This document shows positions 1-8,377 of a stretch of 64,000 nucleotides of DNA, piece after piece. Location of the stretch: NCBI RefSeq assembly GCF_001642935.1, contig NZ_CP016761.1, positions 1,860,001-1,924,000 of the forward strand, read 5' to 3'. The notes beneath the pieces are model-generated. The model saw only the letters and a list, made by a program, of their open reading frames with translations, was not told where the DNA came from and did no database searches. This DNA comes from Fictibacillus arsenicus (GTDB taxonomy: Bacteria; Bacillota; Bacilli; Bacillales; Fictibacillaceae). The position numbers were made by a program, and so were the translations under genes. Numbering within the stretch: position 1 is the stretch's first letter; the number at the start of each line of letters is the position of its first letter.

Positions 1-419
1 GAACGATTACAGCTTTTTATACGGTGCTTGTAGATGGAGATGACTTTAACGAACCGATTTCTGATACGGTCCGCGGGATATTGGATGGACACTTTATCTT
101 AGACCGGAACCTTGCAAATAAAGGCCAATTTCCGGCTGTGAATATTTTAAAAAGCATCAGCCGTGTTATGAATGACATCGTCTCAAATGAACATCGGCAG
201 GCTGCAGACCGGTTTAGAGAATTGCTCTCATCTTATGTTGATGCAGAAGATCTAATCAGCATTGGAGCATACAAGAGAGGTTCTTCTAAATCGGTAGATG
301 AAGCCATTCAGATCTACCCAAACATTTTAGCTTTTTTAAAACAGCAGGTCGATGAAGATATAAGTTTTGACGAAGCCGTTGGACGGCTGCTTATGGAATT
401 TGGAAAGGATGATCTGTAA
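1..419 (+). CDS. fliI: Flagellum-specific ATPase FliI, C-terminal part (5' end outside window)
   Basis: The open frame enters from the left edge (codons in phase from base 3) and ends at TAA 417-419. The visible ~138 residues begin TITAFYTVLVDGDDFNEPI, typical of the F1-beta-like ATPase core of FliI. They continue through the GILDGHFILDR segment to the helical C-terminal domain. FliI energises loading of substrates into the flagellar type III export gate. The Walker A region lies outside the window. The stop codon overlaps the fliJ start (TAATG), as expected for translational coupling. Confidence 0.95.
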   Translation, partial: TITAFYTVLVDGDDFNEPISDTVRGILDGHFILDRNLANKGQFPAVNILKSISRVMNDIVSNEHRQAADRFRELLSSYVDAEDLISIGAYKRGSSKSVDEAIQIYPNILAFLKQQVDEDISFDEAVGRLLMEFGKDDL

Positions 420-856
420 TGTCGTTTCAATTTTCAATGGAGAAAGTTCTTACAGTTAAACAAAAAGAAAAAGAATCCATTGAACTTGAGCTTGGTGAAG
501 CTGTTCAGGCATTCGAGAGTATTGCAGAAGAAATTTACAGTCTATTAAAACGGAAAGAAGATATTGAAAATCTTTCAAATCAGCAATTTCAGCAAAGAAT
601 CGTCGTCAATGATCTTCAAAATACACAGCGATTTCTTCTATCCATGTCCAATAAGATTAAAGAATTGCAGCCAGTTCTGCAAAGGGCCAGAGAAAGAATG
701 CAGGTTATCCAGCAAAAACTGCTTCAGCAGACAATCGAAGTGAAAAAGTATGAAAAGTTAAAAGAAAAACAAATTCATGCCTATGAAATGGAACTGACTT
801 TGTATGAAAACAAACAGAATGATGAATTCTCCGTATTGCGTTATGCGAAGTCGTGA
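419..856 (+). CDS. fliJ: Flagellar export chaperone FliJ
   Basis: This 145-aa, charged, Gln/Glu/Lys-rich protein is predicted to be coiled coil over nearly its whole length and has no membrane segment, as in FliJ. FliJ works with the FliH/FliI ATPase and the FlhA gate in flagellar protein export. The assignment rests on size, coiled-coil character and position between fliI and ylxF/fliK. The ATG overlaps the fliI stop by one base, and the stop lies just before the ylxF start. Confidence 0.9.
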   Translation: MSFQFSMEKVLTVKQKEKESIELELGEAVQAFESIAEEIYSLLKRKEDIENLSNQQFQQRIVVNDLQNTQRFLLSMSNKIKELQPVLQRARERMQVIQQKLLQQTIEVKKYEKLKEKQIHAYEMELTLYENKQNDEFSVLRYAKS

Positions 857-870
857 AAACAGGTGAGCTT

Positions 871-1437
871 ATGAAACAAAATGAAAAATCAAGCAAGATT
901 GTATGGTTTCTTTTAGTAATTGCTGTTCCGGCAGTATTTGCTGTAACAGTATTTGGGATCGTTCTTTCCTTTTTGGGAGTAAACGTGATTGAAGAGGCAA
1001 ATAACACAGGGAAGAAGATTCCGATTGTGAAAAATGTTCTTAATGATGAAGCACCAGCAGTTGCTGTAAGTCAAAGTACAGAAAAACAATGGAAAGCTAA
1101 ATTCGATGAGCAAGAAGATTACATAAAAATTCTTTCGGCTGACCTTCAAAAGAAAGAAAAAGAAGTTACTGCCTTAAAGAGCGATATCGCATTGCTGGAA
1201 AAACAAGTGGAAGATGCTGAAACGTCTGTTAAAGCAGATGAGAATGAACAATTAAAAAAATTGTATGAAGCTATGTCAGCAAAAGATGCAGCGGCAGTAA
1301 TGACTGAGATGAACAATAATGAAGTACTAGGGATTCTCACACTATTACAAGCTGAAACACAAGCTGCCATTCTTTCAAAGCTTGATGCGAAAAGAGCTGC
1401 AGAGTTAACGGTATTAATGGCAAGCAATACTCTTTAA
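871..1437 (+). CDS. ylxF: YlxF/MotE-like flagellar operon membrane protein
   Basis: The protein is about 188 aa. Residues ~10-35 form one strongly hydrophobic membrane segment, ~70-125 a predicted coiled coil, and the C-terminus (AKDAAAVMTEM... to LDAKRAAELTVLM) a MgtE-N-like helical domain. That is the layout of YlxF/MotE proteins encoded between fliJ and fliK. MotE homologues elsewhere are linked to motor-protein folding; the role in Bacillus is unclear. I chose ATG 871 because AGGTGAG lies just upstream. An in-frame GTG at 853 would overlap fliJ and lacks a good ribosome site. Confidence 0.85.
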   Translation: MKQNEKSSKIVWFLLVIAVPAVFAVTVFGIVLSFLGVNVIEEANNTGKKIPIVKNVLNDEAPAVAVSQSTEKQWKAKFDEQEDYIKILSADLQKKEKEVTALKSDIALLEKQVEDAETSVKADENEQLKKLYEAMSAKDAAAVMTEMNNNEVLGILTLLQAETQAAILSKLDAKRAAELTVLMASNTL

Positions 1438-1451
1438 AGGAGGTGAAAAGA

Positions 1452-2618
1452 ATGCAAGTTATGATGGCACAAGTTTCAGCGCCGGTTCAAATGACACCGG
1501 GCAGTAAACAAACCAGCAAAACACAATCTCTTTTTTCACAGCTTCTGTTACCTGCAGAACAATTGCCATCTGAAAGCAGTGAAGGAGCGGGCGGAAACTT
1601 AGCTGAAATCATTGCGAACTTGTTATCAAGTACGGGAGAAATAGAGCAATTCTGGAATCCGGAAGCAACTGAGGATCAAGATGTGCAAGCATTGCTGAAC
1701 GAATTGCCTGGTGAAATAAAAGAAATGATCGAGACATTGATTAATGAACAGATTAGCGGTACAGAGAATATTCATACCCCTGCACCTGAAATGAAGTTAG
1801 CTTTTCTTTTACAAGCAATGTTCAATGATCGGCAGCACATGTTATCACAGCCGCAGAAAAAAGAACTTACTCAGTTGATTGAAAAATGGTTCCCGGGATT
1901 AAAACTGGAAAGCAAAGATTCCCTTCCGAAGCAAATTGAGCAAATTTTTAGCCAAATAAAAAAGCTGATGAATGAGAGTGGTTCAACAGATAAAAATAAT
2001 AGCTTCTACAATATCATGGAACAGCTTTCCGCTGTGAAAAAAGTGCAGACTTTTGCTGAACAGGCATTTCAGCGATACGTACCGGTAAAACAGACAGAAC
2101 AAGCATCAAAAGAATTTCAAACCGTTCAAAGTCCTTTATCTCCATTGGAACAGTGGACGTTAAAAGTACCTGCTTCTCAGGAAGAAGGAAATAAACAGCA
2201 ATTCGTTCGTGAAATACAGCAGATCATCACAAGAGGAAAGTTGATGGTCAATGAAGCCGGTTTTACGAAAATGCAGATAAAGCTTACACCAGAAAATCTT
2301 GGCACGTTAGAAATTCAGCTGATTCAAAAACATGGTGAGATTGCAGCAAAGATCATAGCGTCTTCTCAGGCAGCGAAGGATGCGCTGGATGGCCAGCTTA
2401 CTCAGCTGAAGCAGGCTTTTGCGGGGCAAAATATTGAGTTTGAGAAGCTTGAAGTTATTTTTCAAAAAGAAGAACAATCATTTCAATTTCATGATCAGGA
2501 AAGACAAAACCATGAAGAACAGCATCAGTCAAATGATAAAGAAACGGATGACTCCGATAATAACAATCTTTCATTTGAAGAACAGCTCTCACAAATGGTT
2601 TTAAATGAAAAGGTGTGA
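1452..2618 (+). CDS. fliK: Flagellar hook-length control protein FliK
   Basis: The protein is about 388 aa. Its N-terminal two thirds are Gln/Ser/Glu-rich and low in complexity. A Flg_hook (FliK C-terminal) domain follows at about residues 255-345, including MQIKLTPENLGTLEIQL. The tail is acidic and Asn/Asp-rich. FliK acts as the secreted molecular ruler and, with FlhB, switches export from hook to filament substrates. ATG 1452 is preferred because AAAGGAGG (1436-1443) is spaced 8 nt before it; GTG 1443 lies inside that ribosome site. Confidence 0.92.
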   Translation: MQVMMAQVSAPVQMTPGSKQTSKTQSLFSQLLLPAEQLPSESSEGAGGNLAEIIANLLSSTGEIEQFWNPEATEDQDVQALLNELPGEIKEMIETLINEQISGTENIHTPAPEMKLAFLLQAMFNDRQHMLSQPQKKELTQLIEKWFPGLKLESKDSLPKQIEQIFSQIKKLMNESGSTDKNNSFYNIMEQLSAVKKVQTFAEQAFQRYVPVKQTEQASKEFQTVQSPLSPLEQWTLKVPASQEEGNKQQFVREIQQIITRGKLMVNEAGFTKMQIKLTPENLGTLEIQLIQKHGEIAAKIIASSQAAKDALDGQLTQLKQAFAGQNIEFEKLEVIFQKEEQSFQFHDQERQNHEEQHQSNDKETDDSDNNNLSFEEQLSQMVLNEKV

Positions 2619-2624
2619 TGAATA

Positions 2625-3077
2625 GTGTCGAAAGTATCAGAAAATCTCATGTTATCCAACTACCAGGCTACGACAAAAAAAACCGGTTCAAATATTTTAG
2701 GGAAAGATGACTTTCTTAAGATTCTTATCACCCAGCTGCAAAACCAAGATCCGACAAGTCCCATGCAGGACCGTGAATTTATTGCACAGATGGCGAGCTT
2801 CTCATCGCTTGAGCAGATGACGAACATGAACCAGACAATGCAGCAGTTTCTGACATTCCAGACAGAAGCATCACTTCTCCAGCAAAGCCAGATGATTGGA
2901 AAGCAAGTTACGTATGAATCGGAAACCGTAGATGAAGAAGGCGAAAAAGTGCTAGAAGAAAAAGAAGGTACTGTTAAAGCCGTATTGTTTGAAAAAGGCT
3001 CTGTCATGCTCGAAATGAGCGATGGATCAAAGATAACCAGTTTCCAAGTTATTAAGATTACAGACCCAGCAAAATAA
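2625..3077 (+). CDS. flgD: Flagellar hook assembly scaffold FlgD
   Basis: The protein is 150 aa. It carries the conserved FlgD core ([18 protein letters not shown], then [16 protein letters not shown]) at residues ~28-66. The C-terminal part is short and acidic with a small beta domain, like the compact Bacillus FlgD (YlxG). FlgD caps the growing hook and is needed for polymerisation of FlgE, encoded two genes on. The start is GTG, with AGGTGTGATG just upstream. The spacing to fliK is only six bases. Confidence 0.93.
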   Translation: MSKVSENLMLSNYQATTKKTGSNILGKDDFLKILITQLQNQDPTSPMQDREFIAQMASFSSLEQMTNMNQTMQQFLTFQTEASLLQQSQMIGKQVTYESETVDEEGEKVLEEKEGTVKAVLFEKGSVMLEMSDGSKITSFQVIKITDPAK

Positions 3078-3091
3078 GAGGAGTTGATGCT

Positions 3092-3463
3092 ATGAGCGAA
3101 CGTATAACCGCTCATCAATTGTACCAGCCAACCCTTTACCCAGCACGAGCTCAACAAGTTTATCAGAATTCGTTCAAGTCACTATTTGATAAAGAGTTGG
3201 AATCATCACTCACGATCAGCAAACACGCAAAGAAGCGGCTTGAAGATAGAAATATTGAAATAACTGACGCTAGCTGGAACAAAATTAGCGAAAAGGTAAA
3301 AGAAGCTGGCAGAAAAGGAGTAAAAGACTCTCTTGTAATATTGAGAGATGTAACCCTTGTAGTAAATGCGCCAAACCAGACCGTGATCACAGCTTTAGGA
3401 AGAAACGAATCCGCATCCCAGATCTTCACAAATATTAATGGTGCTATCGTAATAGACGATTAA
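3092..3463 (+). CDS. Flagellar operon protein, TIGR02530-type
   Basis: This 123-aa soluble protein has a central HAKKRLEDRNIEI motif and a conserved tail (VTALGRNE...IFTNINGAIVIDD). It matches what I know of the family called flagellar operon protein (TIGR02530), found between flgD and flgE in Bacillales and Clostridia. Its molecular role is not established. RBS GAGGAG lies about 10 nt before the ATG. Position implies a part in hook or rod assembly, which is inference. Recognition is from memory of the family, not from a search. Confidence 0.8.
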   Translation: MSERITAHQLYQPTLYPARAQQVYQNSFKSLFDKELESSLTISKHAKKRLEDRNIEITDASWNKISEKVKEAGRKGVKDSLVILRDVTLVVNAPNQTVITALGRNESASQIFTNINGAIVIDD

Positions 3464-3547
3464 ACGAGCTGGACCTTTACAGGAGGCTCACAAAAACTGC
3501 CGATTGATTGAAGCAGTTTATTAAACCAAGTAAGGGAGATAAAACAA

Positions 3548-4468
3548 ATGTTACGTTCTATGTACTCAGGAATCAGCGGTATGAAAAATTTTCAGGTAAA
3601 GCTTGATGTAATCGGAAACAACATTGCAAACGTAAATACATACGGCTTCAAAAAAGGCCGTACAACTTTTAAAGATCTAGTGAGTCAGCAGATTGCTGGG
3701 GCGAGTGCACCTGACCAAACAAAAGGTGGGGTGAATGCAAAGCAGGTCGGCCTAGGATCACAATTGTCTACTATAGATACTATCCATACACAAGGTAGCT
3801 TACAGACCACAGGAAGACCACTTGATTTAGGGATTTCAGGTGATGGGTATTTTATTGTCGGTTCCGGTACATTTGCTAATGCAACAACACCAGTTATGAC
3901 AAATCCAGTTATGAACTTCACTAGAGCTGGTAATTTTTATTTAGATCAAAAAGGAAATTTGGTTAACTCTGATGGAATGTTTGTAATTGGTCACCCATCT
4001 GATGCACCTACAACAACACCACCAATTACTAACAATATTACAACTACTAGTTTTGGTAAAATTGTCATTCCAGCTGATGCAAAGAGTTTTAGTGTTGGTT
4101 CTGATGGAGTTGTAAACTATGTTGATGGTACATCGGGCGCATTACTTAAAGCTGGTCAAATTATGATGGCAAAATTCCCGAATAATGAGGGACTTGAAAA
4201 AATAGGTGCGAATTTGTATAAGAATACTGCTAACTCAGGAGCTTTAGATGGTAACAAGAATGGAACTGGATTTGAAGTAGCAGATATGTTTAAGCCGGGA
4301 TCTGGTGGAGCTGGTGAAGTAGTTGCAGGAACTCTCGAAATGTCCAACGTCGACTTATCGGAAGAATTTACTGAAATGATCGTGGCTCAGCGTGGTTTCC
4401 AAGCGAATACAAGAATTATTACAACATCTGATGAGATCCTTCAAGAACTGGTGAATTTAAAACGCTAA
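3548..4468 (+). CDS. flgE: Flagellar hook protein FlgE (FlgE/FlgG family)
   Basis: The protein is 306 aa. The N-terminus MLRSMYSGISGMKNFQVKL and NNIANVNTYGFKKGRTTF is the rod/hook-family signature. The C-terminus (SNVDLSEEFTEMIVAQRGFQANTRII) is the paired D0 helix, so the chain is complete. The middle (about residues 110-260) is Thr/Asn/Gly-rich and AT-richer than the neighbours, corresponding to the exposed variable domain. It polymerises into the hook under FlgD and FliK control. RBS AAGGGAG precedes the ATG. Neighbouring flgD and fliK favour FlgE over FlgG. Confidence 0.92.
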   Translation: MLRSMYSGISGMKNFQVKLDVIGNNIANVNTYGFKKGRTTFKDLVSQQIAGASAPDQTKGGVNAKQVGLGSQLSTIDTIHTQGSLQTTGRPLDLGISGDGYFIVGSGTFANATTPVMTNPVMNFTRAGNFYLDQKGNLVNSDGMFVIGHPSDAPTTTPPITNNITTTSFGKIVIPADAKSFSVGSDGVVNYVDGTSGALLKAGQIMMAKFPNNEGLEKIGANLYKNTANSGALDGNKNGTGFEVADMFKPGSGGAGEVVAGTLEMSNVDLSEEFTEMIVAQRGFQANTRIITTSDEILQELVNLKR

Positions 4469-4480
4469 TGAAGGGAGGAA

Positions 4481-4506
4481 GGGTTAAGCATTCAGCTGCT
4501 TAGCCC
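4481..4506 (+). promoter_or_regulatory. Hairpin between Shine-Dalgarno and start codon of swrD
   Basis: GGGTTAAGCA (4481-4490) pairs with TGCTTAGCCC (4497-4506) with one G-U pair and a 6-nt loop. The only good ribosome site, GGGAGG (4473-4478), lies upstream of the hairpin. The swrD ATG is at 4516 and an in-frame TGA at 4507 excludes an earlier start. Unfolded, the SD-to-ATG gap is 37 nt; with the hairpin formed it is effectively 11 nt. Function is inferred. Confidence 0.6.
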
Positions 4507-4515
4507 TGAATTCAT

Positions 4516-4731
4516 ATGATTTCCTTAACTCAGTTAAATGGTAATACGTTTACTTTAAATGCAATCTATATTGAACAGGTTCAATCGTTTCCTGATACGA
4601 CGATTACCTTAACAACAGGGAAAAAATTTGTTGTGAAGGAGAGCGAAGAAATAGTTGCTCAAAAGGTTGCTTCATTTTACAGGGGTATCACGTTGCTGCC
4701 CCTGAATAGCAATAAAGGGGAGGGTCAGTAG
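4516..4731 (+). CDS. swrD: Swarming/motility protein SwrD (FlbD family)
   Basis: This 71-aa protein has the FlbD-family pattern: [20 protein letters not shown], then [19 protein letters not shown]. In B. subtilis the equivalent small gene between flgE and fliL is swrD (ylzI). There it raises flagellar torque and is needed for swarming. No membrane segment is visible. The start is set by an upstream in-frame stop at 4507. Its ribosome site is separated from the ATG by a stable hairpin (4481-4506). The stop abuts the fliL start. Confidence 0.88.
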   Translation: MISLTQLNGNTFTLNAIYIEQVQSFPDTTITLTTGKKFVVKESEEIVAQKVASFYRGITLLPLNSNKGEGQ

Positions 4732-5163
4732 ATGGGTAAAAACAAAGCTGTAACGATCATGCTTTCCATGGTTGTAGCTATTGGCCTTGTAGGTGCAGCT
4801 GGGTACTTTGGTTTTCAATATTTCTCACCTAAAACCGAAGCTTCTGAACCAACAGCAGAAGAGCTTGATAAATTAATGGTAGAAACGGAAGAAATTATAA
4901 CAAATCCGGCTGATAAATCTGTTTTTGTCAAAATTAAGTTTAAGATTCAAACAGATAATAAAGATGCAAAAAAGGAACTTGAAAAAAGATTGTTCCAGGT
5001 AAACAACCTGATCATCTATGAAATCTCAAACATGAAAACAGAACAACTTTCAGGACAAAAAGGATTGATCTCTTTAGAAAACACCTTAAAGACAGAGATT
5101 AATAAAGTTATGCAGGATGGAAAAGTAGTCAGAGTCTACACTACTCAAAAGATCATTCAATAA
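4732..5163 (+). CDS. fliL: Flagellar basal body-associated protein FliL
   Basis: The protein is 143 aa. It has a short cytoplasmic N-terminus, one membrane helix at about residues 8-28, and an extracytoplasmic domain. The family signature is visible in FVKIKFKIQTDNKDAKKELEKR and the C-terminal KVVRVYTTQKIIQ. FliL associates with the stator and supports motor function. The ATG directly follows the swrD stop, with AGGGGAGGGT upstream. Size and layout are normal for Bacillus FliL. Confidence 0.93.
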   Translation: MGKNKAVTIMLSMVVAIGLVGAAGYFGFQYFSPKTEASEPTAEELDKLMVETEEIITNPADKSVFVKIKFKIQTDNKDAKKELEKRLFQVNNLIIYEISNMKTEQLSGQKGLISLENTLKTEINKVMQDGKVVRVYTTQKIIQ

Positions 5164-5198
5164 TTCATTAAATACGAGCATGAAAAGAGGTGAGACTC

Positions 5199-6191
5199 TT
5201 GGTAGATGTTTTGTCACAAAACGAAATTGATGCTCTCCTATCCGCCCTTTCTACAGGTGAAATGGATGCGGAAGAGCTGAAAAAGGAAGAGTCAGAGAAA
5301 AAAGTAAAAGTTTACGATTTTAAAAGAGCCCTTCGATTTTCTAAAGAGCAGATCCGCAGCTTAACCCGATTGCATGAAAATTTCGCAAGATTGTTAACAA
5401 CGTATTTTTCGGCACAGTTAAGAACATATGTACAAATCGGAGTGGCTTCAGTTGATCAGCTGCCATATGAAGAATTTATCCGCTCGGTTCCGAGGATGAC
5501 TCTTTTAAATGTATTTGAAGCACACCCGTTTGAAGGCAGAATTTTGATGGAAGTGAATCCGAATATTGCATATGCAATGATGGACAGAGTAATGGGCGGC
5601 AGCGGTACTGGTATGAATAAGATCGAGAATCTGACGGAGATCGAAACGAGAATTATGAGCCAGCTCTTTGAAAATACGCTTGATAGTTTTAAAGAAGCGT
5701 GGACAAGCGTAATTGAATTAGATCCTTTCATGCTTGATCTGGAGGTTAACCCGCAATTTTTACAGATGGTTTCACCGAACGAAACAGTCGTAGTTATTTC
5801 GCTAAACACTACGATCGGTGAAACAAGCGGGATGATCAATATCTGTTTGCCGCATGTTGTGATTGAACCGATCATTCCAAAGCTCTCTGTAAGCCACTGG
5901 ATGCAGACCAAGAAGAAATTGCGGACGCCGGGTGAATCGGAATTTATTGAACAAAAATTAAAAAATGCATTTCTTCCTTTTAAAGTTGAATTAGGTTCTT
6001 CTGAGATGTCAATTGAGGAATTTCTTCATCTTTCTCCAGGAGACTGCATTGAACTGGACCAGAGAATTGGACAGCCGCTTGTTATTAAAGTGGAAAACAA
6101 TCCTAAGTTCTATGGTCAGCCTGGAAAGGTAAAGAAAAAGCTAGCTGTACAAATTTTAGAAACCATTAAGGAGGATGAGGATCAATGGTAA
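5199..6191 (+). CDS. fliM: Flagellar motor switch protein FliM
   Basis: The protein is about 330 aa. The N-terminal VDVLSQNEIDALL is the CheY-P binding motif. The CheC-like middle domain covers about residues 45-225. The C-terminal SpoA/FliN-like domain (about 250-325) ends in KKKLAVQILE. FliM forms the C-ring with FliG and FliY and sets rotation direction. I prefer TTG 5199, spaced well from AAGAGGTGAG, over GTG 5190, which overlaps that ribosome site. The 3' end overlaps fliY by 7 nt. Confidence 0.94.
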   Translation: MVDVLSQNEIDALLSALSTGEMDAEELKKEESEKKVKVYDFKRALRFSKEQIRSLTRLHENFARLLTTYFSAQLRTYVQIGVASVDQLPYEEFIRSVPRMTLLNVFEAHPFEGRILMEVNPNIAYAMMDRVMGGSGTGMNKIENLTEIETRIMSQLFENTLDSFKEAWTSVIELDPFMLDLEVNPQFLQMVSPNETVVVISLNTTIGETSGMINICLPHVVIEPIIPKLSVSHWMQTKKKLRTPGESEFIEQKLKNAFLPFKVELGSSEMSIEEFLHLSPGDCIELDQRIGQPLVIKVENNPKFYGQPGKVKKKLAVQILETIKEDEDQW

Positions 6192-7327
6192 GTGGAGATA
6201 TGCTTTCACAAGATGAAATTGATGCTTTGCTGAATGGTGGAAGTCCTTCCTCGTCCGGAACGACTCAAACCGAAGATTACTTATCTAATATAGAACAAGA
6301 TGCATTAGGTGAAATTGGAAACATCTCATTTGGCAGTGCAGCTACCGCGCTATCAACACTTTTAAATCAAAAAGTAGAGATCACGACACCTACTGTCAGC
6401 GTTGTGAAAAGAACAGAGCTAAAAGATGAATTCCCGATTCCGCATGTTGCTGTACAGGTTACATATACAGAAGGTATTGAAGGCGCTAATTTATTAGTTA
6501 TCCGTAAGTCGGATGCGCAGATCATCGCAGACCTTATGCTTGGCGGTGAAGGGACTAACCCTTCTCCAGATTTTGGGGAACTGCAGTTAAGTGCTGTTGG
6601 TGAAGCAATGAACCAGATGATGGGTTCTGCATCTACTTCTATGTCAACGATTTTTAATAAAAAGGTAGATATCTCTCCGCCTAAGATTGATTTTTTGGAT
6701 GTGGAATCGAACATGAGCTTGATACCAGATGAAGAAATTCTAGTAAAAGTATCGTTCCGCTTAAAGGTAGGAGAATTAATAGATTCAAATATTATGCAAT
6801 TGATTGATGCTGAGTTTTCTAAGGATCTTGTACAAAAATTAATGAATCCTGAACCCGCAGCTGAACAGACGCCTGTTGCAGATTATCAGCCTCAAGAAGA
6901 GAAGCAGCCTGTTGTGCAGCCTTCTTTACAGGATCATGAAGAGACTTATGTATCAAGAGAGAATAGACCAGAACCTTCACCATCTTATCAGCCGAGGATG
7001 AGAGATGTTTCTGTAAAGCCTGCAAGTTTTTCAGATTTCAGTGATTTTGGATCGAGCCAGACTGAATCGAAGAACTTAGATATGCTATTAGATATTCCGC
7101 TTCAAGTTACGGTGGAATTAGGACGTACAAAGAAAACGATTAAGGATATTTTGGAGATGTCAGCCGGATCGATTGTAGAGCTTGATAAGTTAGCAGGAGA
7201 ACCAGTAGATATCTTTGTTAATCAAAAGATGATAGCAAAAGGTGAAGTAGTTGTAATAGATGAAAATTTTGGTGTTCGTGTAACTGAGATTTTAAGTCAG
7301 CGTGACCGATTAGAAAAACTGAAATAA
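6185..7327 (+). CDS. fliY: Flagellar switch phosphatase FliY (CheC-like plus FliN domain)
   Basis: The protein is 380 aa. It has an N-terminal DMLSQDEIDALLNGG CheY-P docking motif and a CheC/CheX-type phosphatase region with two E-x3-N helices (LGEIGNISFGSAATAL near residue 42; VGEAMNQMMGSAS near 140). A Pro/Gln/Glu-rich linker (about 220-285) and a C-terminal FliN/SpoA domain (LDIPLQVTVELGRTKKTI) follow. In Bacillus FliY replaces FliN in the C-ring and dephosphorylates CheY-P. AAGGAGGATGAGG precedes the ATG, and the gene overlaps fliM. Confidence 0.95.
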   Translation: MVSGDMLSQDEIDALLNGGSPSSSGTTQTEDYLSNIEQDALGEIGNISFGSAATALSTLLNQKVEITTPTVSVVKRTELKDEFPIPHVAVQVTYTEGIEGANLLVIRKSDAQIIADLMLGGEGTNPSPDFGELQLSAVGEAMNQMMGSASTSMSTIFNKKVDISPPKIDFLDVESNMSLIPDEEILVKVSFRLKVGELIDSNIMQLIDAEFSKDLVQKLMNPEPAAEQTPVADYQPQEEKQPVVQPSLQDHEETYVSRENRPEPSPSYQPRMRDVSVKPASFSDFSDFGSSQTESKNLDMLLDIPLQVTVELGRTKKTIKDILEMSAGSIVELDKLAGEPVDIFVNQKMIAKGEVVVIDENFGVRVTEILSQRDRLEKLK

Positions 7328-7345
7328 ACAACGGAGGTAATTGAA

Positions 7346-7708
7346 ATGGGAGAGCGTATTTTAGTTGTTGATGATGCAGCATTTATGAGAATGATGATTA
7401 AAGATATCTTAGTAAAAAATGGTTTTGATGTAGTAGGGGAAGCTGCTGATGGAGCTCAGGCTATTGAAAAATTTGAAGATCTGAAACCTGATCTAGTAAC
7501 GATGGATATTACAATGCCTGAAATGGACGGGATTACAGCACTAAAAGAAATAAAAAAATCACATCCTGATGCAAAAATCATTATGTGTTCTGCAATGGGA
7601 CAGCAAGCAATGGTAATTGATGCGATCCAGGCTGGAGCGAAAGATTTTATCGTTAAGCCTTTTGCAGCGGACCGCGTAATCGAAGCTATAAAGAAAACCT
7701 TGGGATAA
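7346..7708 (+). CDS. cheY: Chemotaxis response regulator CheY
   Basis: This is a stand-alone 120-aa receiver domain. The acidic pair is D9/D10, the phospho-acceptor D54 (VTMDITMPEMDG), the switch residue S82 and the conserved lysine K104 (FIVKPF). CheY-P binds FliM and FliY; in Bacillus this promotes counter-clockwise rotation and smooth swimming. RBS ACGGAGG precedes the ATG. Its position between fliY and fliO/fliZ is the standard Bacillus order. Confidence 0.96.
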   Translation: MGERILVVDDAAFMRMMIKDILVKNGFDVVGEAADGAQAIEKFEDLKPDLVTMDITMPEMDGITALKEIKKSHPDAKIIMCSAMGQQAMVIDAIQAGAKDFIVKPFAADRVIEAIKKTLG

Positions 7709-7723
7709 GCAGGAACCATTCCG

Positions 7724-8377
7724 ATGTCGAAATGGATTATATGTTTGTTTGCAGCAGTTTGCCTTTCGTTTGTACCTCATAGCGTACAAGCGGAAGGCAG
7801 CAGTCAAGGGAAAAGCGTATGGGATACAGTAAATGATTCTGAGAAAAATGATAACAAAGGCCAAAGCAAAAGTTCCGAAAGTAAAGAGCCAGCTGAGAAT
7901 GAAAGTACATTTTTCATGCTCGTTAAACTTATCTTCATGCTTGGGATCGTCCTTGCAATCTTGTTTTTCGTCTTGCGATTCATTCAAAAGAAATCAGTCA
8001 GCTTTCAAGATGGTAAGAATCTTCAATCACTCGGGGGTATAGGGGTCGGCCAAAACCGGTCAGTACAGCTGATAAAGACAGGAAATTCAGTGCTGGTAGT
8101 AGGTGTTGGAGATACCGTTACCTTATTAAAAGAAATAACGAATGAAGATGAAGTGAAGATGATGCTGGAACAGCGTCCTGCCCAACAAGTAAGTTCAGTG
8201 GCAAATCAGCTGAAATCAAGATGGTTATATCGCGAGGAATCATCACAAAAGGCAGATGAGGTTTCTAAAGATCAAACGGTGAATTTTAAGAATTTACTGG
8301 CTTCGCTAACGAACGAAAGAAAAGAACAGCGTAAAGAAATCCAGAAGGCGTTAGAGGAAGGTAAACATCATGAATGA
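7724..8377 (+). CDS. fliO: Flagellar biosynthesis protein FliO/FliZ
   Basis: The protein is 217 aa. It starts with a signal-peptide-like segment ending near HSVQA (residues ~19-23). A polar Ser/Lys/Glu-rich stretch follows, then a strong membrane helix (about residues 65-88) and a cytoplasmic FliO-like domain (VGQNRSVQLIKTGNSVLVVG). In B. subtilis the equivalent gene is called fliZ (fliO). FliO helps assemble the FliP export-gate ring. Its stop overlaps the fliP start by 8 nt. No strong SD is visible upstream, so coupling to cheY translation is possible. Confidence 0.88.
   Translation: MSKWIICLFAAVCLSFVPHSVQAEGSSQGKSVWDTVNDSEKNDNKGQSKSSESKEPAENESTFFMLVKLIFMLGIVLAILFFVLRFIQKKSVSFQDGKNLQSLGGIGVGQNRSVQLIKTGNSVLVVGVGDTVTLLKEITNEDEVKMMLEQRPAQQVSSVANQLKSRWLYREESSQKADEVSKDQTVNFKNLLASLTNERKEQRKEIQKALEEGKHHE

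Noticed and set aside
5456-5911. 151-codon minus-strand frame inside fliM
   Set aside because: It is a shadow frame opposite a well-conserved gene; its composition has no protein family features.
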